From the NCBI GenBank assembly GCA_034401135.1, contig JAWZSP010000001.1, positions 992,001-1,056,000 of the forward strand: a stretch of DNA of 64,000 nucleotides. The letters are read 5' to 3'. The notes beneath the pieces were generated by a model, which was not told the DNA's origin, did not search any database, and was given only the letters and a program-made list of their open reading frames with translations. The DNA comes from Volutella citrinella (lineage: Eukaryota > Ascomycota > Sordariomycetes > Hypocreales > Nectriaceae). Position 1 is the first letter of the stretch. Every line of letters begins with the position of its first letter. Below, in pieces: positions 1 through 13,285 of the stretch. Position numbers and translations under genes: made by a program.

Positions 1-586
1 CGTCGGCCTGCAAGCGCCATTGTCAGTGAATGCACCTGTCAGAAAGCTCAACTGTCACGTACCCGCTTCTTGTAGGCCTTGTGGATGGCATCGAGGGCAT
101 CCTTTATTGTCACGCCCTTCATGTTACGGGCAGTCACTTCCTTTCCTAGGGGGAAGTGGAGGTCGATCCTCTTGACCTTGGGTTCTGTCAAGAAGATGTC
201 CAGAATGGCAGGGTCTTCGACCGTCTTTGAGCTGGTGTTGATCTTCCTGTACGACGAGACCATGATTAGCCTGAACTGTAGTGGGTGGTGCACACACCAT
301 GATACATGATACATGAGTACCAAAGTGCGGGGTAAGGCTGCGTCACATACCATCCTGTTCGTTGTGTCTCAATAGGGAGGGTGATTTCAACTCCCTCTTC
401 CTCTGTGATTTGGCCATCAGCTCACTATTCGCTGCTTCAATGGGCCGCTGGGGACTCACTGAGGTCATTGATGTTCATCACGCCAGGGGCGGCGATGGAG
501 CTTTGTCTCCGGTTCTTAGCATCCTTGGGGGGGGAGGTAGACAAGCCTCCGACGGCGGAATCGACCTTGGTGAGAGGTTCTGACAT
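1..586 (-). CDS. DUF6699 domain protein, 5' part (runs off left edge)
   Basis: Partial gene read on the minus strand. Exons: 586..460, 402..351, 246..63 and 7..1 (continuing outside). The introns start GTGAGT, GTATGT and GTACGT and end CAG, and all joins keep frame: 127 nt, then 52, then 184, giving K and W codons across the first two junctions. The first exon is Ser/Lys-rich. The core after exon 3 holds the motif IDLHFPLG followed by TIKDALDAIH, the strand-helix pattern I associate with the DUF6699 family of small fungal proteins. The last visible codons after the third intron are Ala-Asp. No biochemical role is known to me for this family. An unspliced reading from 353 to 48 would stop inside the last intron, so it is not the real protein. 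The family call is from memory of related fungal sequences; the exon structure is seen directly. Confidence 0.7.
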
Positions 587-3500
587 GATGATGGTTGTGT
601 TTGTGTGGTGGTGATCTGAGATCAGGAAATGGCTGTTGCGAGACGAAGGACGAGGTCAGTGACTTGTGCACTCGGGCAATCAAGTGGGACGATTCTCTCA
701 ATGTGAGAGCGGGGAGGGTAAGGTAAGATAAGGTACGGCGCCGACGTGCGAACGGCTCGTCTCGGTGAAGGGAACGGGGATACAGGTGAGGGTAGAGGTG
801 AAGGCAGTTGGTTGTTGAGACGAACCTTTGATGGAGCAGGTGTTGCAGTCACTGGTTGCGATGTTGCTGATGATGGGGGAAAGAAGGAGGGAGGGAGGAG
901 AGGGGGACGGAGGGTTATTATTGATTGCACAGAAGCTACCGCGCCGAACTGGAAGGGCCAATCCATCCATGCCTGGGCTTGCTGGGAGCTGTCAGGGCTC
1001 GGCGCTGTCGTCAGACCGGGCGGGGTAACTGGCCACCACCCAGAGCTGTGGCTATCTTGCCATTGTTGCTATGAGATACCCGGGTGGCTTCCTAGATCTC
1101 CGCGCGATTGTGGTACCATGCTAGCATATGGACTGGTGGCAGGTACATGGGCATGGCGGCCGGCGACGGATGGCAGCGCATCGCGTGACTTTGACCTGAC
1201 GGAAGGGGCGTGACCGTACCTCACACGACCCGGCACCTGCCCACAGCGAAGCTGGTCGCCGCAACCGGTTTAGCGCGGGCGGGACCTGCCAGCTCCATTG
1301 CGTGGGTTGGCTGTTTGAGTGGGGCAAGCGAGCAAGCAGGCAACGCAACGCAAGGCACTGCTCTGAGTCTGCCGCCTCATCACTGCTGCTGCACGCTGCG
1401 CTCGTGTTCGCTGTACATTGGGGGTTGCGGACAGGCGCAAAGGGGCACACTCAGGAGAATTGCTGCATTCTACGTACATTCCTACAGTAAGTTGACCACT
1501 ACAGAAGTCAAGAGCGTTACTAGAAGCGTGTTCAGGATGTCGTTGGCGCCATCTGCAGAGCTATTACAGCACCAATACCTCGCTGGAAGCAGCCAATGCA
1601 CGGGGAAGAAGGGCCGTGTCTCAAGAGCCCAGAGGCCCCACCCCTGCGGAGTCTTGCGTCCTAGTCTGGGGCGCAAATCCGGGGAAAGCTTGTCGCCGCC
1701 CCACTGCGATCGGGCGTGGCGCTGACGGCCGTGGTGCAGCAATGGGCTATCTGGTGCATCATTCAATTGCAGGTACGGCTCGGCATCTAGATGTTGAGAT
1801 GGCGTTAAGAAAAAATCCAGCAATCCAGAGGCCTGTGTCTTGGGGGCACAGCTTGAGCCTCTGGGAGGGGAGGGAGGGGGAAGGGGGAGCAGGGCCAGCG
1901 AGGGCGACCGGGTGCGGGTGTGACTGATCAGCGATATGACGCGCGATCGCCAGACCTGACCCCTCCCCTCCTCGCCCCTCTTCCCCCCCGGAGGCGTCGG
2001 CTGCTGGCGTCGCTCACCTGATAGCCCAGCCCAGCGTGCCAGCCAAGACAGCCCACGCAACCAACTCCCACTCACGGCTCCGGCGGCCCCAGCCCGTCCA
2101 GCCGCCGTGAAACCTTGTGACGACCGGCGGCTGGGGCCATTGGGTAGCGCGTGTTTGGGCGTTGCTCCAGGCCGGGAGAGCGCCCAGCCAACTCGGCGCC
2201 CTCCCCCCAGCTTCGGGCCTCGGTGCCTGTGCCATCGTACCAGCATCATGCCGCTGCGGCCAGTCATCGACTGCCGTGGCCGGCGCCATTGCGTCCTCAT
2301 GACCTCTGATGGCGATCCCGACGCCGTGTTTGGGCTTGTGACCTCGTTTCGCTTCCTCTGGTTCCTGGATGTGCGCGCCCCTCCTGGCGTTGTGCACTCA
2401 GGTGTGGGATGATGGATGCATGGCGGCCCCCATGGTGCGCGCTCCTTAAGGATAGCACGTCTGCAGCTTGCCCATGCGCGAGCTTCTCCCCTTGGAAAAC
2501 TCCCCTCGTCATCGGAGCTTCCGCTCGGTGAACTGATTCCAGTTCCATCGCAATCCATCACCGTTCAATCGCCATCGTATTTGGCGCAGCTCAGCGACTG
2601 TCTTCCCTCATGGTAAACCGTTAACCGTCAACATCCGATGGTGGGGCCGGGAACAGGCGACCTTGTGTGGAGCACCCCCCGACGGAATCCCTGAGCTGGC
2701 GAGCCCCGTCAGCTCACGAAGCATGCCACTGCTACGGACACGACCTCCGCCACCAGAGGCGAGATGACGTGAAGAGCACCAACATTGAGATACAACTGTC
2801 AACAATTGCAGCAGACCGCCCAGGGACAAGGCTTCTATTTCCAGATAATTTTGGTCAGGCCAGCAACATATAACCCACAGCAGGTCCAGTCCCGCGCAGC
2901 CCACGTGAGGCACACCCGGAACACACGCCCCACCCATCAGCTCAGCACTCCCTGCGGTAGCTATACTTGCGAATCGAATACCAGTACGGATATCGACGCA
3001 GCACTCGTCTCCATCGTCAATCAATCCGACGCAATGCATCAAGCCCCGACGATTTACGAGCACGGAGCTCGGAGGTGAGAACAGCATGAGCCAGCGCCCA
3101 GCGACCGAACCTTGCAAGCGAGCCACGTCATTTACATGGGGATACGCGAATCAGATAACTGCGAGCGGCATGAGTACAGTATGTATAAAGTGTCGGGCCT
3201 GAGAGCTAACTGTCCAGGTGATGATGCGATGCTGCCACCCTGGCCCACGGAAGCTTTTGCTGCGACCGCTTGACTTCACGCACACCACATCCAGCCTTTC
3301 CATGCCATTCTAAAGAAAAGAAAATCGTCGATAGTCCCCCCCCAAAACCCCCCAACACCGATACCAAATCCTCAGCCCGAATACTATAGCTCCATAGCGT
3401 AAAACGACTGCTCGCCCGTAAATCCGCTTCCCGAGACGAAAATAGGATCAATCAATGCACATTAGGCCCGATGGGTCCGACAACGGCACCAGAAACGGGC

Positions 3501-3753
3501 CAACCGGGGGACTCGATCCGAGTGGAGACTAGATGCATATCCTGTATCCTTGACTGTTTGCAGCCGCACCTGACGAAACGACGCCCCAAGTGACCCGACA
3601 ACGATCTTAACGCGTGTTGAGACTTTGATGCACCGAGTGACGGCAAATTACGTATTTTCTATCGCACGATATCTATCCGAGCCCGTGAACCCAGTAATCG
3701 ACGTATCGAAATGAATATATAAGAAAAGGGACAAAGCAAATGAGCCCGACCGA
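587..3753. other. Intergenic, no gene seen
   Basis: GC-rich DNA between the DUF6699 gene start and the ATPase stop. Open frames here (the longest about 1.1 kb on the minus strand at 1482-2561) are Arg/Pro/Ser/Trp-rich, have no recognisable motif and no supporting splice pattern. The part nearest the ATPase (about 3200-3750) is less GC-rich and is probably its 3' untranslated and downstream region. Confidence 0.6.
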
Positions 3754-6700
3754 CTACCAAGCACAACGAGCCAAGAACCCGTGCGGATACTTTCTAACGA
3801 AGAACTTGCGCGTCTCGTCCAGCAGGAGCAGGCCCAGGCCGAACGCCATCGGGAGGAACCAGTATTCGACAGGGACTTCGGCAGTGCCCAGAGTGTCCTG
3901 GATAGCCTTGGGGTATAGCCAGATGATGGCGATGACGAGGGAGAAGATGACGGACGGGATCAGGTACAAGTTTTGAGTCTGCTTGTTGAACAGGGGCGGG
4001 TGTTGGAAGATCGACAGACGGCGTGTGCGGACGGCGAGCAGGTTGAACCATTGCCTAATTGATGTTAGCGAGACGAACTCCCGTCGACCCGAGCAGAGCG
4101 AAGCAACCGCGACTTACATGACGACCAGGTTTATGAAGTAGATCGAAGACGCCACGGCGAGCTGATGTTGAAAGTCGGCCTGGTCCCAATCCTCGGGGTA
4201 ATGCCCAAAGGCGAACCAAATCTTTGAGAAGTCGTAGCCCTGACGCTCCAGGTACCAGTACGCCATGGCAAACGAGCAAACCGTCTCGATCGTGCCCGTC
4301 ACGCCATACGCCTGCAGAACAAGTTGCCAATTGACGAGGTGGTCCTTGCCCGGGACGCGGGGCGGTCGGGTCAGCACGTCAGCCTCCGGGGCCTCGTATG
4401 CGAGCGCGGTAGCGGCACCGGCGTCGGTGAAGAGACTCGAACAGTGTTAGCGGCGGGAACGGCAGGATGGATTTGGGGACGGGGAGGGCCACTCACCAAA
4501 TGATGATCATGAGGAAACTGCTGAGGATCTGGGGGATACCAAAGGCGACGTTGGTCAGGACGGGCCAGAATTCACTGTAGCTGCCGGCCGGTAGGAGGTA
4601 GGCAACCGTCTTCTTGAGGTTGTCGAACATCATGCGACCATAGCGGAGCGCCTCGACGATGCTCGAGAAGGACTCGAGAAGCACCATGTCAGCCGCCTCA
4701 ATGGCAATGTCGCTGCCAGAGCTGACTGCGATACCAACATCAGCGGCCCTCAGCGAGGGGGCATCGTTGACGCCGTCTCCAGTCATGCCGACGATCTGCT
4801 TGCGGGCCTGGAACTCGCGCACGATTCGCAGCTTGTGCTCGGGCGTGGTGCGAGCAAAGACAATCTCCTTGTACTCGGCCAGCTGGTCCCACTGGCCTTC
4901 GTTGAGCGTGATGAGCTCGGGGCCGCTGAGGACGATGGCGTCGCGGGGTCCGTCGGCTCCCATCTCGACCTCGAGGGACCTGAGAGAGGGGTCGAGGGTG
5001 GTTGTGCGGTGCAGGTCGCCCAGCGAGTCGACGGTCTTGGCGGTGATTATGCCACACTCCCGGGCGATGGCGGCAGCAGTGAGGGCGAAGTCTCCGGTGA
5101 CCATGAAGATGCGGATACCCGCACCGCGGAGGGTGTTGACGACCTCTGGGATCTCGGGCCGCGGCGGATCGACAATGCCAACGATGCCGACAAGGGTCAG
5201 GCCAGAAATGGCTTGCCTGTTCATCTCGGCCTCCATCGCGACCGAGGGCATACCGACAGGGAAGACGGACTCGGAAACAGCCTTGCGGGCGAGGAGAAGG
5301 ACTCGCCGGCCCTGCGAAGCCCAGTCGTCCTTGATCTCCTCCACGCGCCTGCGAACACCATCGTCGAACGGAAGGGTAACACCCGAAGGGTTCACATAGG
5401 AAGCAACGCGGTCCAGGAGGATCTCAGGAGCGCCCTTGATGGTAAGAAGCCTGTCACATCATGTTAGCATCCCGAACGTAGCAAGCTGACCTCGGCGCAC
5501 GGCAAGACTCACGTGTCGCGGGGCTGGAAGATGGCGGCAGTGTCGACGGGCAGCACAAGTGAGACGCCTTCGTTCTTGGCAAGGTTAAAGGCCCTGATCA
5601 TGTACTTGTTCTTGCTGTTGAAGGCAAGCTCGTACTTGACGGTCCAGTGGCGGCGCAGCTCGGCAACCTCGCCCAGGCTCTCGGAGAATCGAAGGATGGC
5701 CTGGTCGGTGGCGTCGCCGTGGATGACACGCTCGTCCAACGGGCGATCCATGGTGGCCGCATCAAAAGTTCCCGCGTTGCACAGCCCGGCGACGGCGCGG
5801 AGCTGGCTGATAGAATTGTTCTTGGGGTTGCCCTTGACGTTGTTGTCATGGATGTCCCGAACCTGGTCTGCAGCCATGCGCTTGTCGCCCATGGCGCATT
5901 CAGTGACATGCATCTTGTTCTACACCAATAGCTCGTCAATAAACTGCTCCGTCGAATCCACATGATTGTCCAGATTGCGAGCTCACCTGAGTCAATGTGC
6001 CAGTCTTGTCGGAGCAAATCACCGACACGGAGCCCAGAGTTTCCACAGTCTTGAGAGACTTGCAGAGAATCTTGTTCTTCCGCATCATGTTTGCACTGAT
6101 GGTCATGCTGGCCGTGACAGCAACAGGCAGACCTTCGGGGATGAAGGCGACGGCAACAGACACACATGAAATGATCAGGTTGGGAACGTTGATCCAGTCA
6201 GGGTACTTCTTCCGTAGCCAGCCAGCCCTAGGCCAGGGTGTTAGCATTTATATCGATAGAGGTGTATCACCAGACTTGAGCTTTGCTTACCAAAGACCAA
6301 CTACGAGGATAATCATGGCAACCATGAGGAGGAAGATGATGATGACAAAGTTGAACACTTCCCGCTCAAGAGGAGTCATGCCCTTCTTCGGCTCGTTGGT
6401 CATCTTGGCGATGCGCCCAAAGACAGTGTTGTCACCAATAGCGACGACGACGCCCGTTGCCGTTCCAGACATGGAGTGTGTGCCTTGGAGACCAATGTTC
6501 TTCGTTTCCAGATAGTTATCGTCCGTGGAGTCTACCGTGCCGGAAAGGGGAGCGGATTCACCTGCCAGCGGTTAGAACAACTACTTTGGAAGTTGGACAA
6601 TGCCATTTCGAAATTTGATCTCTTACCAGTGAGGATGGAGCGGTCAAACTTGGCGTCAGAGGAGACCTTGATGAACCTGACATCGGCAGGCAGCTTGTTG

Positions 6701-7574
6701 CCAGCCTTGATGAGGAGAATGTCGCCGGGGACAAGCTGTTCGGCGAGGAGCTCCTCTTCCTTTCCGTTACGGACGACGTGACAGTGCTCAGGCAACAGGT
6801 TCTTGATCGAGTTCATGACACGGGCCGACGACCAGTCCTGCCACATGTTAAATCCCGCCTGGATGAGCCAGACACCGATGATGACAATGGCCAGCGCCAA
6901 GTTGGCGACGGCGGGGGGCTGGCCCAGGGGCTTCCATGCGATGAAGACGAGAATGCCAGCAACGAAGAGGATTGGGCCAAAGCCATTGAAAAAGTAGCCC
7001 AGTATCCTCTTGGTGTTGTGAGTAGGAGGGGGAGAAGGTGCATTCTTTCCATAGCGCTCTGCGCGTCGGGTAATCTGCTCGCTCGACAGGCCCTCGTGGG
7101 CCGTGGTAGAGAGGCGGCGGAGGACCTCATCGGGGCTGTTGGTGTGCCATTCCAGGGCGGCGAGGTCTAATGATTTTCAAACGTCAACGCGCGCTCCCAG
7201 AGGCTTTAGGAAATAGAATCGACTTGCCCTTAACGGCTTCGGCGGCTTTATGGGTCACATCGGCTTTTTGCTTGTAGCCCTCGATGTCGATGGAGCTGCG
7301 TCGCGAGATGGTCAGCAATCGGTCGCCCTCTCACTTACACGGGCGGTGCGCAGACTTACACGGTGCGATACTGGATGGGCAGCGCAGTAGAGGCGTCAAT
7401 AGAGCTGCGCCTCGAGTGAATGCCGATGGACTCGCTAGACAGGCCGCGCCTCAGGGACGGGCGGCGGGCCTTTCTGCCAGCTTCCTCGTCGTCCTGCCAG
7501 CGGATGCGCTCGCCCAGGGGCGCGGCAGCATCGCCATCGGCAGCGGCAGCGGCCTTGGGATCCTTCTCGTCCAT
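3754..7574 (-). CDS. P-type ATPase, type IIC (Na+/K+-ATPase alpha-like)
   Basis: Nine exons: 7574..7360, 7295..7228, 7166..6627, 6561..6291, 6227..5987, 5919..5513, 5450..4497, 4435..4118, 4054..3754. They join to 1104 aa, close to animal Na+/K+-ATPase alpha plus a longer N-terminus. Seen in order: Ser/Arg-rich cytosolic N-terminus; first membrane pair; actuator motif TGES (residues 274-277, split by an intron); PEGLP in M4; phosphorylation motif SDKTGTLTQ with Asp438; KGAPE in the nucleotide-binding domain; MTGDGVNDAP hinge; then M5-M10. The end, with a DETRKFFVRKYPHG stretch, matches the IIC-type C-terminus rather than the fungal ENA sodium pumps. The expected role is ATP-driven alkali-cation transport across the plasma membrane; ion specificity cannot be read here, and no beta subunit is in view. 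Intron 2 has a GC donor (GCAAGT). Neighbours give no operon-like context. Confidence 0.93.
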
Positions 7575-10500
7575 GGAAGACTGAGATTTGCGGGTGTCTT
7601 GGTGAATTCACAAAGGTGAGACACGGGAGGTCCAGAAGGATTGCCAAATAAGGGGAGAAGTAGCTGAGTATTGAGCCTCAAGCAACACAACACCAGCCCA
7701 AGGGGCTCTTTATACGAATGCAAGGCAGGTCCCTATCTGCTGCCCTCTTTGTCTCTGCGACGGCGGGAACCAAACTACGGTACGACTGCGGAGTAATTGA
7801 CAGCGGCCGCAAATACGTAAGGCCAAGGCCATTGTTGGCACAGTCTAGGCTCATCTACGAGTGACGAAGATGGCGCATTTGGCACGAGATTGACGGCCAG
7901 CATGCGCCAGGTCGGGCATGAGAGGAAACTCCCATGATGGCCGTCCAGACCAGCAGTCTCAGCAGAGTCGGGGCCGCCGTGGCGGTAGTCTGGCCGAACA
8001 CTCAGGCTGAGAAGACCTACGACGGTTGGTGTGGGCATGGTGAAAGCGGGATTAGGTTGCAGGTAGCGGTCGGTAGCCCCGTGAATGGCGCTGAAGACGG
8101 TTATCCGGGAGGCAAGAAGGGCAGAAAGGGGCCCCCACGAGACAGACCAAGGACCGGGAGCGGCCCAGAGCTAGCCGGGCCAACCCATTGCACGACGACC
8201 AGCGTGCCGACGCCGTGCGTAGCTGCTGATGGCTGTTTGGATGAGACGGTGGCGGAGGGATGACGATGATGACAACGCTGGAGTCAGCCGCCTCGAGAGC
8301 GAGAAAAGCTTGATCGGGGTCTGCTAGCTCACTTGGTCTAAGTGAGGGTTTCGGCAATGGCCCGTATGGGCTTCTGGTGCTGGTACATTCCCCACCAAAC
8401 CCGGGCCCCAGCGGGCGGCAAATGGGGAACAGCTCGAGGCGCTGGGCCCTGGCCGGGCTCAATAGAGAAGGATCTGGGAGAAAAGGTCATGGTGGGCGGC
8501 GGCGTGGGGATCCACAGGTAGCGAGAGAAGCGCAAGATGAAGTCGCACGAAAGAGACAATGGTGGGGAGAAAAAAAGAAGCGAAAAGACGAAAACAACGA
8601 AAATGGACAGGGTCGTGGCAGTGCACATGTTCGCACGAACGGCCTTTCACGGGGGGTGTGTGGTCGGGAATCAGTTACGGTCTGGCCACGCAGGAAAGAG
8701 CGACGGCTGCCAAGGGAAAATCGCTCATAGCTGCGAGGCCCGTCTCGTTGCGGGTTGTCGCCAAGGTGAAGTCGTCGATATCTGGGTGGCAGGTACCTCG
8801 CGCGCAGTCCCAGGCGGCTGGTTGACATGCGAGTGACTGCCAAACCAGGTTTCGCCTTATTAGTGCAGCAAAGTACTGTTCCGGGAGGAGGGGCTCGGGC
8901 GGTATCGTTTTAGAGGGGGTAGGCTCGGCAGAGCGCCTGGAACCCCTTGGAATTAACGCCCCCCCTCCACCTCGCAGGGCCCTCCTGCTCCCCCCAACGG
9001 GTAGCGTGCAGTGCATGCCGGCGGTACGCCCAGCAAGGCCCATAGCCCAGTGCCAACCTGTGACACGGCCAGCAGGGTAGGGCAGGAGCCGCAGGACAAG
9101 CAAACAGACAGGAATGGGGAAACGGGAACAGGCGACTGGATGGATGCAATGCAATGATCCGAAGCGGCCCCCGGCCCCGCAGACATCGTGCTTTGGGCGG
9201 TGGCAGTGCACTGCTCTGACATTGACATTGTCGGTGGAGCAGGCAGAGTGCCAGCAGAAATGACGACGAGGTCAGTCAAACCGACCGCTCCTCAGCCGCT
9301 TGCTGGAACTGGGAGAGACCCGAGGGGGCTCGAACGGTGAGGAGCGCAAGGCCTGGTTGGCTGGCGAGTAGAGACGCACTGCAACGGTCCAATGGCTGTG
9401 TCAGCCATGCCATGTACTGCGAACGCCAGGTGCGCATCAAGTTGGATGTACGGAGCACCGCAGACTGGAGGCCGGCGTGACCAACAGGGAGCGCAATGCT
9501 CCGCCTGACAAGGAGTGTATGGATGTGGATGTATGTATGGGACGTGTATGTCGGCCTAGAGTACGGTACTGCGAGTAGCTTGTCGTCGCTGCATCTCTCT
9601 TCTCTCACTATTAGAGCTGCTGCAGTGCTGCATCATGACGGCAGGGCTGGTGGGGTCGCCGGGACCAAAGTCTTGGCACGAAGGGTCCCCTCCACATCCA
9701 GCTCCCCATAGCTCATCTTAGTCGTGTTTTGTGCCAAAAAAGCTCCGTACTGGTGGCCTGGGCCAGCCACCATCGAATGGCAGGCGTGGGATAGTATAGC
9801 ATGCCCGACCATCGCAGGCATGGCCATCATGCAGAAAGTCCGGCCAGGAGGGAGCAGCATATCGGAAGGGCGTGTGATTGTCGATTGTGGGCGACTAGAG
9901 CACATTCACGGCTCCAGCCAACCAGCAAGCTCGGCCACAGGAGCACGAGGACAGTCGGCGCCGACTGCAGCATTTTGCATCGTGTGCTTGCTGCTCGCCT
10001 GCTTGGTGGCCGAGTAGTTGGGTGGAGGAATGGATGGGTGGTGGGCAGATGGCTTGTTTCCATCCCATTCCGTCCTGGTATGGCATAACTCGATCAGGGA
10101 CCGACCGGACCGGCTGTTCCCTGTTTGTGACAGCGCCCTGCCGATGCTTCGCGTGTCGCCGGTCGGTGGTGGTGGTGCCGCATCGATGGAGGTGCGGATG
10201 GCTGGATGGGTGGAAGGAGGGACTGATCGTGAGTGCAAATGGGCAATGACAGCATCGGCGGCAACAGCAACCATGCCAGCCTCTGGAACCCTCTACCTGC
10301 TGACGCCACCCAGGCGACTTCCATCTCCACACCCACGCCTGCCCCAGTGGCCCTCGAGTCGTCATGCTGTCCCTCCCTGGCCACTGCCGTGAAAACAAGC
10401 TGCAAAGACAAGCAACAAGCTACTGTACGCCTCAAGCATGAGCCGCCTCGGCGTACGTGGGAGGCGCGTGCGTAGGTGCGTTGGTATCCAAAGTGGTATA

Positions 10501-12557
10501 CCGACCGACCACGTCTAGTCACCCAGCTGCCGACCGCCTAAGAGCCGACTAATCACCCCGTCAGATAGCTGGCCATACATGGTCCAAGGATATCAGTCAT
10601 TCCATTTCCTACACCTTGGGGTGGTGGTTGTCGTCGTAAATTGACGGTTGTGGTGGTGCGGATAGCTCGCCCTGTGCTGAATTATTGCTCGTGCGCCATC
10701 CATATCCACTCACACACCCAACGAGGACATATCCACAAGTTCCACAACCCCATCCGTCCGTATAATATACGTATACACGGCACTATTGTCCCTGCCATCC
10801 TTCTGGCGTGGCCTGGCCGCCAGTCCTGAGTGTAACGTACCGTAGCGGGCAGTTGACGCCGCCATCAGCTAGCGCCTCGCCCTGTAAGTTGCAAGTCGGT
10901 CCACGATCCACCGGCGGGTCCAGTGCTCCTGCCCCCATTCACACTCGGCCACTGCCAACAGTGCCAACTGCCAAGTGCCTTCCATCCATGATCCATTGCC
11001 CGGGGATCCATCCGTTCCCCCATCCCCACTCCCACCCACTCCCCTTGACCTGGTTCACGCAACATGGCCGCTCCTGTCTCGTCTCCTGTCCGTTGTTTTG
11101 CCCGTGCTGGACGCTGTACCTGAAGGAGATGAGACGTTCCCCGGCCGCTGATCTCAGCCTCGAAACACTCGCCGGCGAAGAGAGCGGCTCCATCCAGCTG
11201 GCGGCCTCCCACGCACCGTCCAGTCGAGTTCATCGTCAACAACGCACCACGGCCGCGGCCCACCACTGCGTTGCGACCAACCCGGTGCCTGCGACCCGGG
11301 CTTCGATACCCGGCTGCCTCCCCTATGGTTGGCTCACACAACGCCCCGAGTGACACTCTCGGAAGGCCTGGCGCCTTGGGCCAGCGCCAGATTAGCGGAC
11401 CTGGCCCGAGCTGCCATGTGTCGTGCGGCTGCTTCCCTGCATCCATGCAGCAAGTGCGCTGCACACACACACCTGCCTGCAGCCCGCAGCAGCTCGCTCG
11501 CAGACAACCGTCCGCACTGTAGCTGCCTCCTTGCAGGTTATCCATCATAATTACATGACAGTGCACCACCTAACATCACCTCACACCGCGCTGCTGCCCC
11601 GGGTGTTACCGACCGGGACCTCTCTCAGCGGTACTGCATGCATCTCGATGCTCCCCCAAGTCAGGGAGGGCAGGGCAAGCCTTTGACAACTGGGCCAGAT
11701 CCCCATGGCCGCTCACCCCCCTCTATTGACCGCCAGATTCCGGGCGATGCAGACACCGCCGCTCGTGTCTCGAGAATGATTAGCCTCTCTTCCGCCTCTC
11801 CCAGCCCAGACCTTATTGCCCCTGCACGCAGCCCCCATACGTGGTAATTAGGTGGTGGGCAGGCGGCGATGAGGTCACCTATTAGTCCATCCGCAGATGG
11901 CTAGGGAAGAAGCAGCATCCACAACAAAGGATCCCAACGTTCGGCCGAACAAGGTGCCCCAAGCGCCCCGAGCCCGCCCCCGTATTCCTACTACACCCTA
12001 CTCCTCCACCGCGACTGGACCAAGGCCCCGTACATTTTGCAGCGAAGCGAACGTGGAGCTCGCGACGCACGGGGAACAAGAGGCCGTCCCCATAGAAAAA
12101 TCCGGCCTGTTCGTGCCGAATTGGAAATTTATCACGCATTTTCGTGCCTGGGCCGTGCCGATGTTAATGCTCCCGGGTGTGCAAAAGGATTCCCTCCTTC
12201 CAAGGGCGGCCCAGCGAAGAAATCTGCGGCTGGGTCGCCCATTGAGTGTAGGAGAAGAGGGCATGAATGCCCCTGACTCTGATGCCGCACGCCTTGTGAC
12301 GAACCCAGCTACACGGTTTGCGTGTGCTCTGTGCGTGAGAGCGATCTCTTGGCACAGCCGCCCCGTCCCCACCAGGAGGGGCCCCGAGGTCTGCTCTCCT
12401 GAGCGGAATGAAAGCCATGGCCCCAAGGCCAGGCATTTTAGGGCACTCTGATGAACTCGGTGGCTCTGCAACAGACGGGATAAACAGCCCTGGACTGGCC
12501 AAGACGATCCCATCGCGCTCGCGTCCCTGGGCCAGAGACAGACCTAACCGCCAGCCC

Positions 12558-12592
12558 CAGATGTCAGATGCCAGATGCCAGATGTCAGAGCA
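12558..12592. repeat. Short tandem array, CAGATGYC unit
   Basis: The 8-bp unit CAGATGYC is repeated about four times in near-perfect register, ending in a truncated copy. It is noncoding and no gene overlaps it. Confidence 0.7.
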
Positions 12593-12648
12593 GATGGACA
12601 GCTAGGGCGGCTTGGCGCGATGCCTTGGCATCAGAACGTGGGAACCCT

Positions 12649-12663
12649 GGGGGGGGGGGGGGG
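12649..12663. repeat. Homopolymer run of 15 G
   Basis: Uninterrupted run of 15 guanines in intergenic DNA. It is a likely length-variable or error-prone site. Confidence 0.9.
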
Positions 12664-13285
12664 TAGGGCGGTAGGCTGGCCAGGCGGCACACCTAGCTGG
12701 CTGGCCTCATTACCTTGCCTTACCTTGCCTTGCCTGCTGAACTACCCGCCTGCTCTCAGCCGGCCAACGACGTACGGTACATGCATATCAGACGGTCACT
12801 TGCGGATGGGCAGCATATTCGTATTTATTTATTCGTATATAAATGGGGGAAGGGGGGAAATCATTGCATCATGAGTTGGCCCGACAGAGAACAAAATCAC
12901 AGAAACTCCTTAGAAAATTCGTAAAGGGGGTTGCCGTTCAAGGACGTGTGCCGATTGTGCGCCGCGGCCGCTTGTATGTGTGTGAGAGAGTCGAGTCGAT
13001 TCACGCACACAACACCAGAGTTTGTGAGAGTTGGGGAGGGTTGGCCTATCGAGGTGTAAGATACCTCACCTCAACCACCACCGCCAGCAAAGGAGGGGAG
13101 GGAGGAGTGTCTTAAGTCTCGGTCTTCAGCCATCTGGCGGTAGAAGTTGCATGGTTCTCGTTGATTCTTCGTAGGCTTCGTCACATTCTGTCGGTATCAA
13201 AACACATGATGCTGCCGCCGCCGCCTCGGCCACCTCGGCCTTGACCGCGGCAAAGGTGGCGAACGGTGTAGCTAAACTCGTCGAC

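Larger units (their letters stand above)
7575..13285. other. Long intergenic stretch, no gene seen
   Basis: About 5.7 kb without a convincing gene on either strand. Frames are short or Arg/Ser/Pro/Gly-rich shadows of GC-rich DNA. It contains a 15-G run (12649-12663), an array of about four CAGATGYC units (about 12558-12590) and CCTTGCCTTA-type repeats near 12710-12735. The part next to 7574 should hold the ATPase promoter. I see no tRNA, transposase or terminal inverted repeats. Confidence 0.55.

Noticed and set aside
1482..2561. 359-codon open frame on the minus strand
   Set aside because: Arg/Pro/Ser/Trp-rich, no motif, no promoter or splice context; typical chance frame in GC-rich DNA.
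11280..11320. Hairpin CCGGGCTTCGATACCCGG resembling a T-arm
   Set aside because: Loop is one base too long and no other tRNA arms are found.
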